This document shows, piece after piece, positions 11,346-22,380 of a stretch of 64,000 bases of DNA (the stretch's first letter is position 1; the number at the start of each line of letters is the position of its first letter). The notes under the pieces were generated by a model. The model searched no databases. It saw only the letters and a program-made list of their open reading frames with translations, and was not told where the DNA came from. The stretch is from the NCBI GenBank assembly GCA_002099365.1, contig MSED01000002.1:558001-622000 (forward strand), read 5' to 3'. Made by a program: the position numbers and the translations under genes. Origin of the DNA: Phialophora verrucosa. Its lineage: Eukaryota > Ascomycota > Eurotiomycetes > Chaetothyriales > Herpotrichiellaceae.

Positions 11346-12185
11346 CTAGATGGTCAAACCTCCATCGCAAGACAGGACTGTGCCGGTTATGTACGACGAC
11401 GTGTCCGCCAACAGGAACAGGAAACTATCGGCAACCTCGTCCGTCCTCCCTATCCTCCTCACTGGTAGTCGGGACATGAAATATTCGAGTTGCCCCGGCG
11501 TGGATCTCGCTCTCTGCAAGGGGGTATCGATCATCCCTATTGAGCCATTCTCTTGTTAGAAGGCGATCGTTGTTCCAGGGATTGCGCGAACATGAGGATC
11601 AAGTTAGATGGGGCTGTCCTCCTTACCGGGTACAACCGCATTGATCCTCACGCCATGGGGTGCCCAATCCGCCGACAAGGCTTTCACGAAGCCGATCACG
11701 CCGTGCTTGCTCGCGGTGTACCCGGGGAGATTGGGCCCTCCTCGAAGACCCTGCGTGCTCGACGTAATGACGACGGAGCCCGGACTGTCTTGCTCCCGGA
11801 ACTGCAAATAGGCTTCGGTGACACAGATCCAGACTCCCATCACGTTCACGTTGAGCAGTTGCTGGATCAATTCGTCGCCCCAGTAGTCCGACTCATCGGG
11901 GCAGATGGCCGCGTTCGCCACCAAGCCGTCGAGTCGCCCGAACGTCTTGACAGTCGACTGGACCCAGTCGTGCACCGCCGGGCGACTAGTCACGTCCAGC
12001 GACGTGTAAATGTAGTCGACACCGGCTTTGGCAGTTTGACTGATTTCGTCGGGCTCGCTGGGCTTCAGGTCCGCCACTGCCACCTTCGCCCCGAGCTTCA
12101 GCAGCTTTTTGACCAGGCCCAGGCCGATGCCCGAAGCACCGCCCGTGACGGCGACGACCTTTCCATTCAGTGAGTCGAACGACAT
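11346..12185 (-). CDS. Short-chain dehydrogenase/reductase 1 (SDR)
   Basis: Exons 12185-11627 and 11536-11346 on the minus strand encode 249 residues, the normal length of a classical SDR. The start at 12185 (MSFDSLNGK) is chosen because the Rossmann motif TGGASGIG then sits at the usual distance. A NAA block, a Ser-rich strand VITSSTQG and YTASK give the full Asn-Ser-Tyr-Lys catalytic set. The C-terminus has the common motif SSYITGTVLSCDGGLTI. It should oxidise an alcohol or reduce a ketone with NAD(P)(H) in the cytosol; the acidic residue after the second strand (VAVADLK) suggests NAD(H). It is divergent to the P450 starting at 12703, with a 517-bp shared promoter, which suggests sequential action of P450 and dehydrogenase (inference). 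Confidence 0.88.
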
Positions 12186-12702
12186 GCCGGCACGCAAGTT
12201 GATCAGTACGTATGTACGGGAACAAGAAGAAGGACGAGGCAAGAACGACAGAGAACTATCATCACGGGGTCGCAGACTTTCCGATTTATGCCTTTGACAA
12301 CAAAAAGTTTAGAATCCCTGGACACAAACCACTCGTCCGCATAGCGATGACAACCATAGCAAAAGCGTGTCACTATCTACAGAGAATTGAACATGACATT
12401 CTGCCATCCGAACAGATCCAGTAAGACCACCACCCCTCACAGATTGCCCTGGGCTTCCAACTTCTCTCCATACGGAATATTCGTACGTCTAAACTTTCCC
12501 GACCTCCCTGTGCACTCAGCGGATGGACCTGATAACAGAGCCTTACCCTCTTGGGCCGGCTTGGGCACGGTCGGTAGATCGTATCCACCGATGTCAACTT
12601 GTGGAGCCCCACTTCCAGGAGGGCGTATGAAATATACTCGTAGCCAGCCCTTGGTTGTGTCTGCACATGACATTACTCCAGACTACTGTCGACAGAGTCA
12701 CG
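12186..12702. promoter_or_regulatory. Shared divergent promoter, SDR 1 / P450 1
   Basis: These 517 bp separate the two start codons, so both promoters must lie here or in the 5' ends. An AAATATAC element lies about 75 nt before the P450 ATG. No binding site is proven. Confidence 0.45.
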
Positions 12703-14588
12703 ATGGGGAATGAGGTACTATCGCTGCTGGCCATTGCAGCAAAGAAGGACTATGGAACGCTTGCGTTGGGGTGCTTTACCCTCAGCGTCTTGTACCTCGT
12801 TCTAAGAACGATCTATCGCATCTTCCTGCACCCACTCCGCCATATCCCCGGGCCGAAGCTGGCGGCGGCGTCTCATATTGTGGAATTCTATTACGATGTG
12901 ATCAAGAGCGGCCAGTTCATCTTTGAGATCGAGCGCATGCACCAGAAATATGGTCGGTGAAGAGAATTTTTCCCTGACTGTGCGCTGAGGGATACCTTCT
13001 GAAACATCTGGCATAGGCCCGATCGTGAGGATCAATCCCCGTCAAGTTCACATCAGCGACCCGGACTTCTTCGAGGAAATCTACGCGCCGAGCGGCAAGC
13101 GGAGAGACAAGGACCCGGCCTTTGTCGCCACATTTGGAGCACCCCTGTCCGTCATCGCGACAGTGGCGCACGATCACCACCGCGTGCGGCGTTCGGTGTT
13201 GAACTCCTTCTTCTCGAAGCGCTCGGTGACGAATCTGGAGCCGGTCATCCAGGAGAAGATGGACCTCCTAGGCGAACGGCTGAAGGAGGCGCAGCAGACC
13301 GGGGCCGTGGTCAGACTGGAATATGCATACGCCGGCCTCACCGCGGACGTTATTAGCCACTACTGCTACGGCACGAGCGAGAAGTACCTGGAAGACCACT
13401 GGCCCAACAACGACCTCAAGGACGGTCTCAACGGACTCGGTCACTTTGCGCACCTGTTCTACTTTTTCCCCTGGCTCGTCTTCGTCTCGGCCAGCTTGCC
13501 GCTGTGGCTCGTTGAGAGGATCGATCCAGCGGCAGCGTCGTTCGTCAAACTGCAGCGCCGACTCATCCGAGCGTCTGAGAACGTTGTCCGGCAACGGACC
13601 AAGCGAGAAGGGACCGAGACCATCTTCGACGCCATGACCGATCCCAGCCTTCCCCCCGAAGAGAGGACTGTGGATCGTCTGGCCTCGGAAGCCGTCATTG
13701 TGCTCGGCGCCGGCACGGAGACAACGGCCAACACTCTCTCGGTGGCGTCCTATCATCTCCTCAAGCACCGACCGATCCTTCAAAAGCTGCGGGAGGAGCT
13801 CAAGCAAGTCATGCCACACCCGTCCACTAAAGCAAGTTGGTCTCAATTGGAGCAGTTGCCCTACTTGGTAAGTTCTCCTCGGCCAGCGGCCATGGGTGGA
13901 GATTCCCATCGCTGGATCCATGAACGAGAACTCTGCAGACAGTTGCTGATAACAGTGATGATGCCGTTAGACCGCAGTGGTAAATGAGGCACTGCGTATT
14001 GCCATCGGGTCGACCATGAGGTCGGGCAGAATCGCCCATGAGCCTCTGATGTACAAGGACTATGTGATCCCTCCCGGGGTGAGTTCTTTCTGTTTCGTTC
14101 TTCAGGTGCGCTTGTTCTCTACCAGGCTCCTTCATTAACCCACCCAAAACACCAACCAGACTCCTCTGATGACGGAACACCACTTCATTCTGCGAAGTCC
14201 AGACGTCTTCCCCGAGCCCCTCAAATTTGATCCGGATCGTTGGATCAGAGCCGCCGAGAAGGGAGAGCGCCTGTCCAAGTACGCCATTGCCTTTTCCCGA
14301 GGCAGCCGTCAGTGTATTGGAATCAAGTGAGTGATACCGAATGTCTCAGTTCGAAGCGACGTGGCAATGTGGACTGAGTGACAAGGTGACTGACTATGTA
14401 ATTCCACCCACAGCATGGCCTATTCGGAACTCTACCTGGCGCTGGCCATGTTTGCACGCAGATTCGACTTTGAACTGTATGACACAACAGATGAAGACAT
14501 CCGGTTTGCGGCAGATTATCAGGTCCCCAGTGGTCCAAAGGGCCCATGGAGCGTCAAGGTCAAAGTCAAGGAGGTCCTGCAAGACTAA
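12703..14588 (+). CDS. Cytochrome P450 monooxygenase 1
   Basis: Five exons (12703-12952, 13017-13867, 13971-14078, 14160-14326, 14414-14588) give 516 residues. An N-terminal membrane segment (about residues 18-38) is followed by the HPL.HIPGPKLAA hinge, so the protein is likely an ER-bound class II enzyme using NADPH-P450 reductase. The oxygen-binding I-helix motif is GAGTETT, the K-helix ExxR is EALR, and the PERF region reads FDPDRW. The haem loop FSRGSRQCIG carries the cysteine ligand (Cys455). The first donor is GTCGGT, an unusual site chosen because it alone keeps YG-PIVRINP in frame. The regions TVAHDHHRVRR and NSFFSKRSV resemble trichodiene-oxygenase-like fungal P450s. The substrate is unknown; by context it is a hydroxylase of the island's pathway. 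Confidence 0.9.
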
Positions 14589-15124
14589 AGGGAAACGAAG
14601 ATAGCTCAAAGCATTATTCTAGATCCGCTAGGGAAATATGTCAGTACAGTAGAACGCCCAGTTTCAGGACAGTCGAGTCCATCGCAAAGCAACTCGACTT
14701 CGCCGTTCATTGAGTAACCCTCGAGGCATTGCGCGAGGACGAGGATAAATACGATCTATCGTACTAGCAGTATTACTAATAAGATGGAAATCTCGGGGCA
14801 CCCTAGGGAAGCCAAAGTTCTGGCCGGGGACCCCAATCGAAACCCTAATTCTCGCTGCTGCATCTCACTCCGCACCCCGGTTGCGGTGCCAAGGGCCCTA
14901 AGGGACGCCGAGCTAGACGCTTGTAGGCGCCTGCAAGCTCGAGGCTAAGCCCCAGATTGCATGTGGCCACTGTTCCCCCACCGATCAGAAGAACCACCAT
15001 CCCCGCCGTTCGCCCCCCGCGTCTTCTGTATCTTTTTGCTCCCTCTCTTTCGTCGCCTCTACCACCGGCAGGGCTTCGATGGTTGTTTGCAGAGATTCTC
15101 AAATACACCGGACTTAGTGAAGAA
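14589..15124. other. Intergenic, promoter of the Zn2Cys6 regulator
   Basis: About 0.5 kb between the P450 stop and the regulator start, including C/T-rich tracts just before the ATG, as is common in fungal promoters. No gene is seen. Confidence 0.4.
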
Positions 15125-17968
15125 ATGCAGCGAACATCAGAGCGCCGTGGTAGATGTCCGACCGCGTGCAACTCGTGTCGAACGAAGAAAATAAAATGGT
15201 ACGTTCCTGCTCGCTCCCGGTGACGGAGGCGCGCCGCGCTTCAGATCGCGCTCACTGACTGAAACACCAGCAATGGCGAGCTTCCGTGCACGAATTGTGT
15301 TGTAGGGATCCCCATTTTCTTTTTTATACCCGGCGACGATGCGAAACTGACTGCTATTACCACACCCAGGATTATCGCCACCAGTGCCACTACGCCACAC
15401 GGGGTCCTCGAGCCAGAGGCCATCGAAAGGAAGACCTGAAGGTCCTCCAAGCCAGAGTGGCCCAGCTGGAGACTCTCTTACGAACCCCTGACAATTCTCC
15501 TCCGAAAGAGACAGAGCAGTCGGCCGCACGAGAGACTGCGATAGATGCCGGCCCCGGAGAGTCCATCCCAGACACCTACCTCATGTATGGATTTCAGAGC
15601 GGCGACCTGCCCGGGGCTCAACAACAATGGCTCCCTCCCTTGCTGGGCGAAACAGCGCCCAAAGAACCCCAGAGCACGGTCGTGGAGGAGATCGCCGTCG
15701 AAACGGCGCGTCCACGCCCTGCCTCGGAGCCAGAGAGCGAGAATGCAGTCCAACTGCCTCCCACCCCCACCTTGACCGTTCTGCAGAGTTCCGATGGCGA
15801 TGATGGCAGCTGCTCCCTACCGCCCGAAGAAGAGGTATGTGCTGCTGTCAAACGGTGTTGTTCACGTACCCGCAGACTAAGTGCTACTCCCAGTCGACTT
15901 ATGAATACCACGGTAAAGCGCTCCGCAACCCAGGTCCAGCCGAGCGGCTGGCTTGTGGCTCAGTCTGATCTCGAGATAGGTCCAGGATCGTTTCTGTCAA
16001 TTTGTTCCAAGTCAGGGATCGAATGGGTCTGTCGCAAGACAGAAAGCACCGACTTTGCCAAGACTGCGAGGAAGCTGACCACCGACATTTGTCGCCGACT
16101 CAAACTCGAGACTCTGTCTTCGCCCGAGCGAGAACCTGACCCGAGCCCCGAGGACGCGTGGGCCTACGCTGGGGCGTACTTTGACGACTCGGCGGAAGGG
16201 AGCGTTGGCTTGGTCGAGCGGACACATTTTGAAAATCGGCTGAGGATGCAGCTGAAGCAAGGACAGCCGCCGACCGCCGACCACGACCCTGCCTGGTATG
16301 CACTCCGGTTCATCGTCTATGCTGCCGGCTGGCGCGTGTTGTCGTGGAGAACCCTCAAAGCGGCTTCCGCTTCGATCAGGGCCAAGGCTGGAAATACTTC
16401 CAAAACGCGCTCTCGGTTGACTCCAAGCTGCTTTACTGCAGGACCAGCTTGATGGCCATCCAGGCTCTTGGTGCAATGGTAAGTTTCGCCCTCTTGTCCG
16501 TTGTCTATGCTGGAACTCGGCTGCTGATGAAACACGAATCCAGAGCCTCTACGTCGAATGCATCGGTTGTCCGTCGTTGGATTGGATGCTATGCTTAAAC
16601 GCCATGAAGCTCGCCGAATCCAAAGGCCTTCACACACAAGCCGCTTCCGCTTGGAATTTGCCCGATTCGGCCATGCAACTACGTAGTTATCTATGGTGGG
16701 GGCTGTTTATCTACGAGAGGCACATCGCGTACCGGTCTGCCCGACCACTGGTGCGTTTTACAACTGCAGGAAGTTGAGTTTCGATTCGACAAGTCTAACG
16801 TGGAATTATGACTAGGCAGTTGACGAGGACGAGATCACCTGCCAAATCCCTCGCGATACCATGGGTGGCACTCCGGCGGACCTGGATTATTTTGTTGCGG
16901 CGATCGGGCACTCGAAGATATCGGGCCGTATCTCGAAAGGGCTCAAGAAGCTGCGGAAGTCGAGCCACAGCTTTCAAGAAGTCAAGACCGTCATCCGTGA
17001 GCTGGATTGCATGCTGGATGAATGGTACGCGTCGGTCCCGGACACCGTGAAGCAAGACCCCGTTACACGCATGCTGCCGCAAGGCATCCATCCCAGCAAG
17101 GCGCTGTATCTGCTGTACTCGTACTATGGGAGCCTCATCGCCATACATTCGGCCGTGGTACACCCCTGGAATGCGCTGCCCGTGCAGCTCGAGTCCGCGG
17201 ACAAGGAAGAAGTGCGGCAGCAGATGTTGCACAGCACGACCGTCGTGGTCGAAGCCGCGCGGAATATCGTGCGAAACCTGCACCACGTTAGTGTTAAGCC
17301 GTCGACGCCCAAATGGTCAGTATCTGCGCAATTCCCGCTCGTTCATTTGTATCTATGAGACTTATAGTTCTTATTACTGATCGCTATTCTGTCTAGCCTC
17401 GTGTATGTGTTTCCGTTGACGGCGCTGGTCTGCCTCTTTACGCACGTCTTGCAAAATCCTGAGAGCCCGACCGTCGACTCGGATGTTCAGTCCATGGACA
17501 TGGTGGCCGGGCACATCAACTACGTCGAGTTTGTGTCGGCGGACCTACGGTTCCCTTTTGCTAAGGACGTGACCAATCTGGCCCGGTTGACCGTCATTAG
17601 GGCCAATGCCAAGCTGCACCATTCGGCCAAATCCGCATCAGGCAAAGAATTCAATGTGCAGACGAAGCCGTCGAGGTCGAGCCCCAACGGAGTCGAGGGC
17701 GCTCCTGACATCGGAGCCTTTCACGCCGCAAACCTGGAAAGTGTACGTTCCCACTTCCATGTCCTTAGTTCTTGTCAACCATCCCCTGAGACCTTTGGGT
17801 CCTCAAAGACTGACATTGTTTGTGCATATACAGGAGCTGATGTACAGTGGTATGGATCTGGACGTCGAATACGGAGAAAGCCTGATGTGGTGGCCGAACA
17901 CGACGCCACTGCCGCAGGATATGTTGGGAAGCCACGACGGTAACGTCGAGCTACTCCGATACTGGTGA
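15125..17968 (+). CDS. Zn2Cys6 transcription factor with fungal-specific TF domain (frame anomaly near 16336)
   Basis: The DNA-binding domain is assembled from three exons (15125-15198, 15271-15301, from 15370) and gives the canonical spacing CX2C-X6-C-X5-CX2C-X6-C (ACNSCRTKKIKC, then PCTNC, then DYRHQC). A short linker with a coiled coil (LKVLQARVAQLETLL) follows. A 19-nt exon (15894-15912, STYEYHG) restores the usual entry into the fungal-specific TF domain PGSFLSICSKSGIEWV. Later exons: from 15980, to 16478, 16544-16750, 16816-17315, 17397-17742, 17834-17968 (about 743 residues). Between IVYAAGWR and GWKYFQNALS the frame changes: either a 44-nt intron 16336-16379 or a 2-nt insertion (GTGT where one GT is expected). 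The second keeps the length usual in the family and would mean a broken gene. It lies inside the island and is the obvious candidate regulator of it. Confidence 0.85.
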
Positions 17969-19714
17969 CCGGTTTTCGCTTTAGCAGCAGTCATCCAGCT
18001 CTGGACACAAGTTGCGGCGTGTCTTCTAGGATCTGCGTTGCATACCGGAGACAGGAAAGGACTGCTTCTCCACATCTCTCACGCCGTCACTGCCACCGGG
18101 TTCTCTCGCCCTATTAGGATTGGCCAGAAAAGAGACTAAGTGCTCATTTATCGGCTGAGTCTCGTCACTGATGGCATTTAGACAAGACCGCCCAGGGCTT
18201 GTGGTTCTTGAGAGGGCAGGGCGATTTATGCTCCAAGCCACTATGAGTCCTATCATCTACGCACAGAGGGGGTTTCAGCCGCCACGATTGTTATGTGGGG
18301 ATTGGGTCTCAAGCACTACGAGTGCAATGTGCTACAAGGATTGTCTTCTGCCACTGTGAGTGCAGCGCAATGCAGGACTATGGAATGATATCAATGTTGA
18401 TGTCAGGCAGTACGAGAGGTGACGAAATAACCCTTCGCACCCCGGAGGCTCGTGAAATTGCCGAGAGGCTTTTTATACATGTCGGGATATAGGTCGGAAC
18501 ATCTCGAAGGCACAGCATGTGTGTGCAGAGACTGGGTTGGCATGTGGCACCACAGGACCATGGATGGGCTTTGCACAAGCCAATGCGGAAGTAATACCCT
18601 TGTTTAGCCATCACATCTGGACCCCAATCCTCAGTTGGACTTTATATTTGTGAATTAACCATGGTCTCGAGTCCATGGAGACTTTAATGTATGTACGTCT
18701 CTTCATCCTGCATCATGTAGCCATTGAGAAGCCAGGTGAACGTTCTTGATCAACACCCAGCTGCCACTTGCCCGGGTATTGCGCTTTGAATCAACCCATC
18801 CAAGAAGTCCTGGAATTTGCGAAAACATGGCGAGCCACGCATTGCCGCTTTCATTGTCACACCAGCCATGTATGTGCTTGCAGCGGACGCATGAAAGGAA
18901 GGCAGACAGTCGACCCCAGTTGGCTTGAATTGGACTAGTACCCAATAGATTGGATTTGAGCCACAGGAGACATTTGGGGAAATGGACCAGAGACCGACCG
19001 AGGACAGCGCGCCACAATCTCTCGCACTAGAGGGCGAACCGTCTCTCTGTGGGGCTAGAGATTAGACGCGGATCTAACGTGCACACTTAACTCGTAGATT
19101 TGGCTTGTTCAGCCAGAGTTTGCGGCTATACCGTACGGGCCCGGGAATTTTGGAAATAAAAAGCGGGGGCGACAAGGCTGACTTTCCGGGATGGAGGTCC
19201 CGATCCAAAAGGGATTAGCTACTTTCCTTTCTTGGACGGAGAAAGGGAATGGTTTACTCCCGATTGGTCGGAGTTTGGATGCACTCCGTTTCGTCCGGTA
19301 TTAGTCCGTGAGAACACCAATCGCCGCCAAAATCATGCTTCGTAGCGAGCACCCACTCGGTAGTGGTGTTGGGGGGCGGGGGGGGGCCTGGGATGGGTAT
19401 TGGTGATCGCGAGGGAACCGAGAGCTTGGGGAGCACGGGGGAACTGAGATCTGGTCCACCACCATGGTACCCGCTAGTAACTAAACAAGAGGAGGAAAGA
19501 GTTAGTGCAGAGGGCTACTCCGCAGGTATCTTGCATCGGAACTGTAGTGCATGGAGGAATGGACACGTGACGCTCGGTGCTGGAGAAGAAGGGTCAGACT
19601 TGAGACAAAAGGCTCTGCGCTGCGGGACATTAGAAAACGATGGATTTGGAGGTTGCTTAAAAGCTGTGTATGACTCGGATATAGTACATGCTCGATCAAA
19701 GGGCTTTGATTCTC
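17969..19714. other. Intergenic region between converging regulator and MFS 1 genes
   Basis: About 1.7 kb between two 3' ends. Only short frames without recognisable domains are seen. A strong G-run motif near 19371-19397 is listed separately. Such a long gap between convergent genes may hold a lost gene, but I cannot support one. Confidence 0.4.
19371..19397 (+). other. G-rich run with G-quadruplex potential
   Basis: G6, C, G9, CCT, G3, AT, G3 follow each other on the plus strand. This fits the rule of four G-tracts of at least three with loops of 1-7 nt. It lies in the 3' intergenic region, about 320 bp beyond the MFS 1 stop codon. Any function is speculative. Confidence 0.5.
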
Positions 19715-21627
19715 TCACACCTTGACATCGACCGCGGCCGTCTGGTCCTCAGCAGGCGTGTGGTGCAACTTGGTCGCCAGCTCGTTGGTCAACCCAAGGT
19801 CGACGTTGGGCAGTAAGAAGCTCAGGATCACGCCGAGACCGCCAAAGGCTAGGGTCGCCAGGAACACGGTCCGGCATGCGTCCGAAAAGGCGTGTTTGTA
19901 CGCGGCCGTGCCGACGGCCAGAATGTCGGGTGTGATGCCGGTGACCGCGGAAAATGCCTGCGTCGTACCCGCGGCCAAGGCGCTCATGAACGCGGGTATG
20001 CTGCTTGCAGGAAGGCCGGCCTCTATCAGCGCGGGAGGCACCTGCGCAGGCACATTCTTGGACACTCGCTCGTTAAGGACGGTTGAGTAGATCGCCGTAC
20101 AGAGCGCGCCAGACACCGAACGTAGAGCGCCCATGACGCCCCCAGCGAGACCAATGTCGTTCTGGTCTTCGATCTCGATGGTGCTGCCCACCATGGTGAC
20201 CCCTTCCACAAACCCGTAGCATGCGACCCCGAACACGAGGAAACAGATCGCTCGAACAGGAGTGTCTTCGTTGGCGGTGGCGGTGCCTGTGGAAGGGGAG
20301 CTAATAGTCAGTGGGCTGGAAGGAAAAAACAGATTCGGGGCTCTCGGAAACTTCGGGGTGAGAAAAGTCACTTACATGTGACCAATGTTGTGCCGATGGC
20401 CAGAGCGACGATGCTCTGGAGCTTGAACTTGCCAAACAGTGCGGTGGACAGACAGCCAAGGGCACTTCCGCTCACAAAGGACAGACTGGGAAGGCAAGCC
20501 AGCCAGCTGGTGTACATGGGATCATCTGCTCGCGAGTACACCATGGCGGCCATGTTGGGCCAGACAAAGGCGAACGAGTAGAACACTCCGCCACAGATCA
20601 TGATGATAACGATGGTGGCGTTCCAGGCGCGGCGTCGGAACAGCCTCATGGGGATGAAGGGCTCCTTCAGGTCCATCAGACTCTCCCAGGCGACAAATAG
20701 GGCGAGCGAGACGATGCCGCAGACGATGGTGGCAATGACGTGGGCCGATTTCCACGGGTACGCGGCGCCGCCCCAGCTGATGCCCATGAGGAAGAGGACA
20801 ATGGCGGCGATAAAAAGCGCCGTGCCCACGTAATCGTAGTGCTTGACCCAGTCGATGACGCGGTCGCCCCGATGCTTCTCGTGGAACGTCGGGGGGAAGT
20901 AGAAGAAGGTGTAGCAGGCCAGGGCCGCGGCGTTGAGGATCATTTGCAGGTAGAAGCACCACCGCCATCCCTGGCTCGAGTACAGCATGAAGCGGTACGA
21001 GATGACGGGCGCGAAGCACCCGATGGGGATCAAAAACAGAAAGACGGTCGCCGTGATGGCGAATCGGTGCTTGATCGGAACAATCTCGTTGATGATGAAG
21101 ATGTAGGATGACCCGGTCGAGCTGGCACAGCCGACCAAAGCGATGCCGGCGATCAGCATGGGGATGGAATCCGCCCGCGCGCAGATGACGTCGCCGACCA
21201 GGGCCAGCAGGAGGCCGCCGATGAGGAAGTATCGACGGCCGAACAGATCCGAGAGGCGACCGAACAGCGTCAAGCTCACTCCGAGGCAGATGGTGAAGGC
21301 CAGAGCGACCCAGATATAGTTGTCGTCCGGGCCGATCTCTTGGTTGACCAGCGCCAGGACCGGCGCCAGCAGCGTGAAGCCTGCCACGCTGCTCGACACA
21401 TTGAGCTGGATGGCAACGAACGTTCCGACGAAGAAGGGACTGTAGTAGTAGTTCTTGGGCAACTCAATGTCGTCGATGGTTGTGGCTGCTGGCGCGCTAT
21501 TTTTACCGTTGCCGATGCCGCTCTCACTGTTGGCGCTAGCAACACCGCCTGTTCCCAAGCGAGGTGAATGCTCGACTTCGAATGCGACTGCTTCGTCTGC
21601 AGCCTTTTCGTCGTGATGTCCAGTCAT
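19715..21627 (-). CDS. MFS transporter 1, TRI12 (trichothecene efflux pump) family
   Basis: Exons 21627-20376 and 20286-19715 on the minus strand encode 607 residues with about 14 predicted membrane helices, as in the TRI12-like branch of drug:H+ antiporters. Seen: a hydrophilic N-terminus, ELPKNYYYSPFFVGTF, the loop-2 motif GRLSDLFGRR, HRFAIT, a GWRWCFYLQ segment, YDYVGTALFI with GISWGG, and near the C-terminus GLAGGVMGALRSVSGA followed by VPPALIEAGLPASSIPAFM. The family exports toxic compounds or metabolites across the plasma membrane using the proton gradient. Its cargo here is unknown: export of toxic intermediates or uptake of the substrate are both possible. It is divergent to the flavin monooxygenase at 22381, sharing a 753-bp promoter. 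Confidence 0.9.
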
Positions 21628-22380
21628 GATTGCTGTCTAGTCCACTCGATCGAGTCGAGGAGGCGGTGCGAACGTAGTGGCTAACGATGGACCATTACAG
21701 AGTAAAGCCTACCGCTCACGAAAGTGCGTATTCTCCCACATCCTATATACCGTTTTCAAGTTGTCCAGGCTTCTCCGGAAACAAAAGTCTTCTAGACGTG
21801 GCCCAGGGATCCATACCCGATGGGTCATCCAGCACCAACCATGGCTCGCTCGAGCCGTATGACTAGTCCTCTCAGAATACGGACTGCTTGGTGTGGGTCC
21901 TAGAAATCTCCCTTCCCCTCACATCTGGCCGTCCAGCCGGAACAAAACATGTCCGCGCGATTGCGGGATAGGGCGGGAGAAAGTCACAGTAAGATGCCCT
22001 GTCCGCTCAATACTATCCTTAACAGGCTCTTTACGATCGAGGCTTCTGTGCTATGTGCTAGCTGAAACAGGGTAGACGCGAGACGGATGTGATCTTAGAC
22101 ATGGAACATACACTGGATGGTCAGGAAATGAGGTGCCCCGAGGTTCACCACCTGTTGGAACGGGGTATCTGTTAGAGCATCCGGACAGTATGCCCTGGTG
22201 ACTCGACCGTTTCCGCCCGCAAGAGGGTTGAGTTGAAGTGGGTCTTCCGGAGCAAGGTCATACCATGCTGCTACCAATTACCCGAAGTGAGAGCGGCCTC
22301 CGACTGCTGATTTTAATTGATATCGTCGATTTAGGGCCTATCCATATCCAAGCTATCAGCATCACACTATAGTGGCCGGA
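21628..22380. promoter_or_regulatory. Shared divergent promoter, MFS 1 / flavin monooxygenase
   Basis: 753 bp between start codons. A TATA-like GTATATAGGA (minus strand, 21741-21750) lies about 115 nt upstream of the transporter ATG. Several CGG-containing sites of the kind Zn2Cys6 factors use (for example CCGGAAC near 21937) are present, but such short motifs are common. Confidence 0.4.

Noticed and set aside
20522..21019. Frame of 165 codons on the same strand inside MFS 1
   Set aside because: Arg/His/Pro-rich out-of-frame reading of the transporter; no family resemblance.
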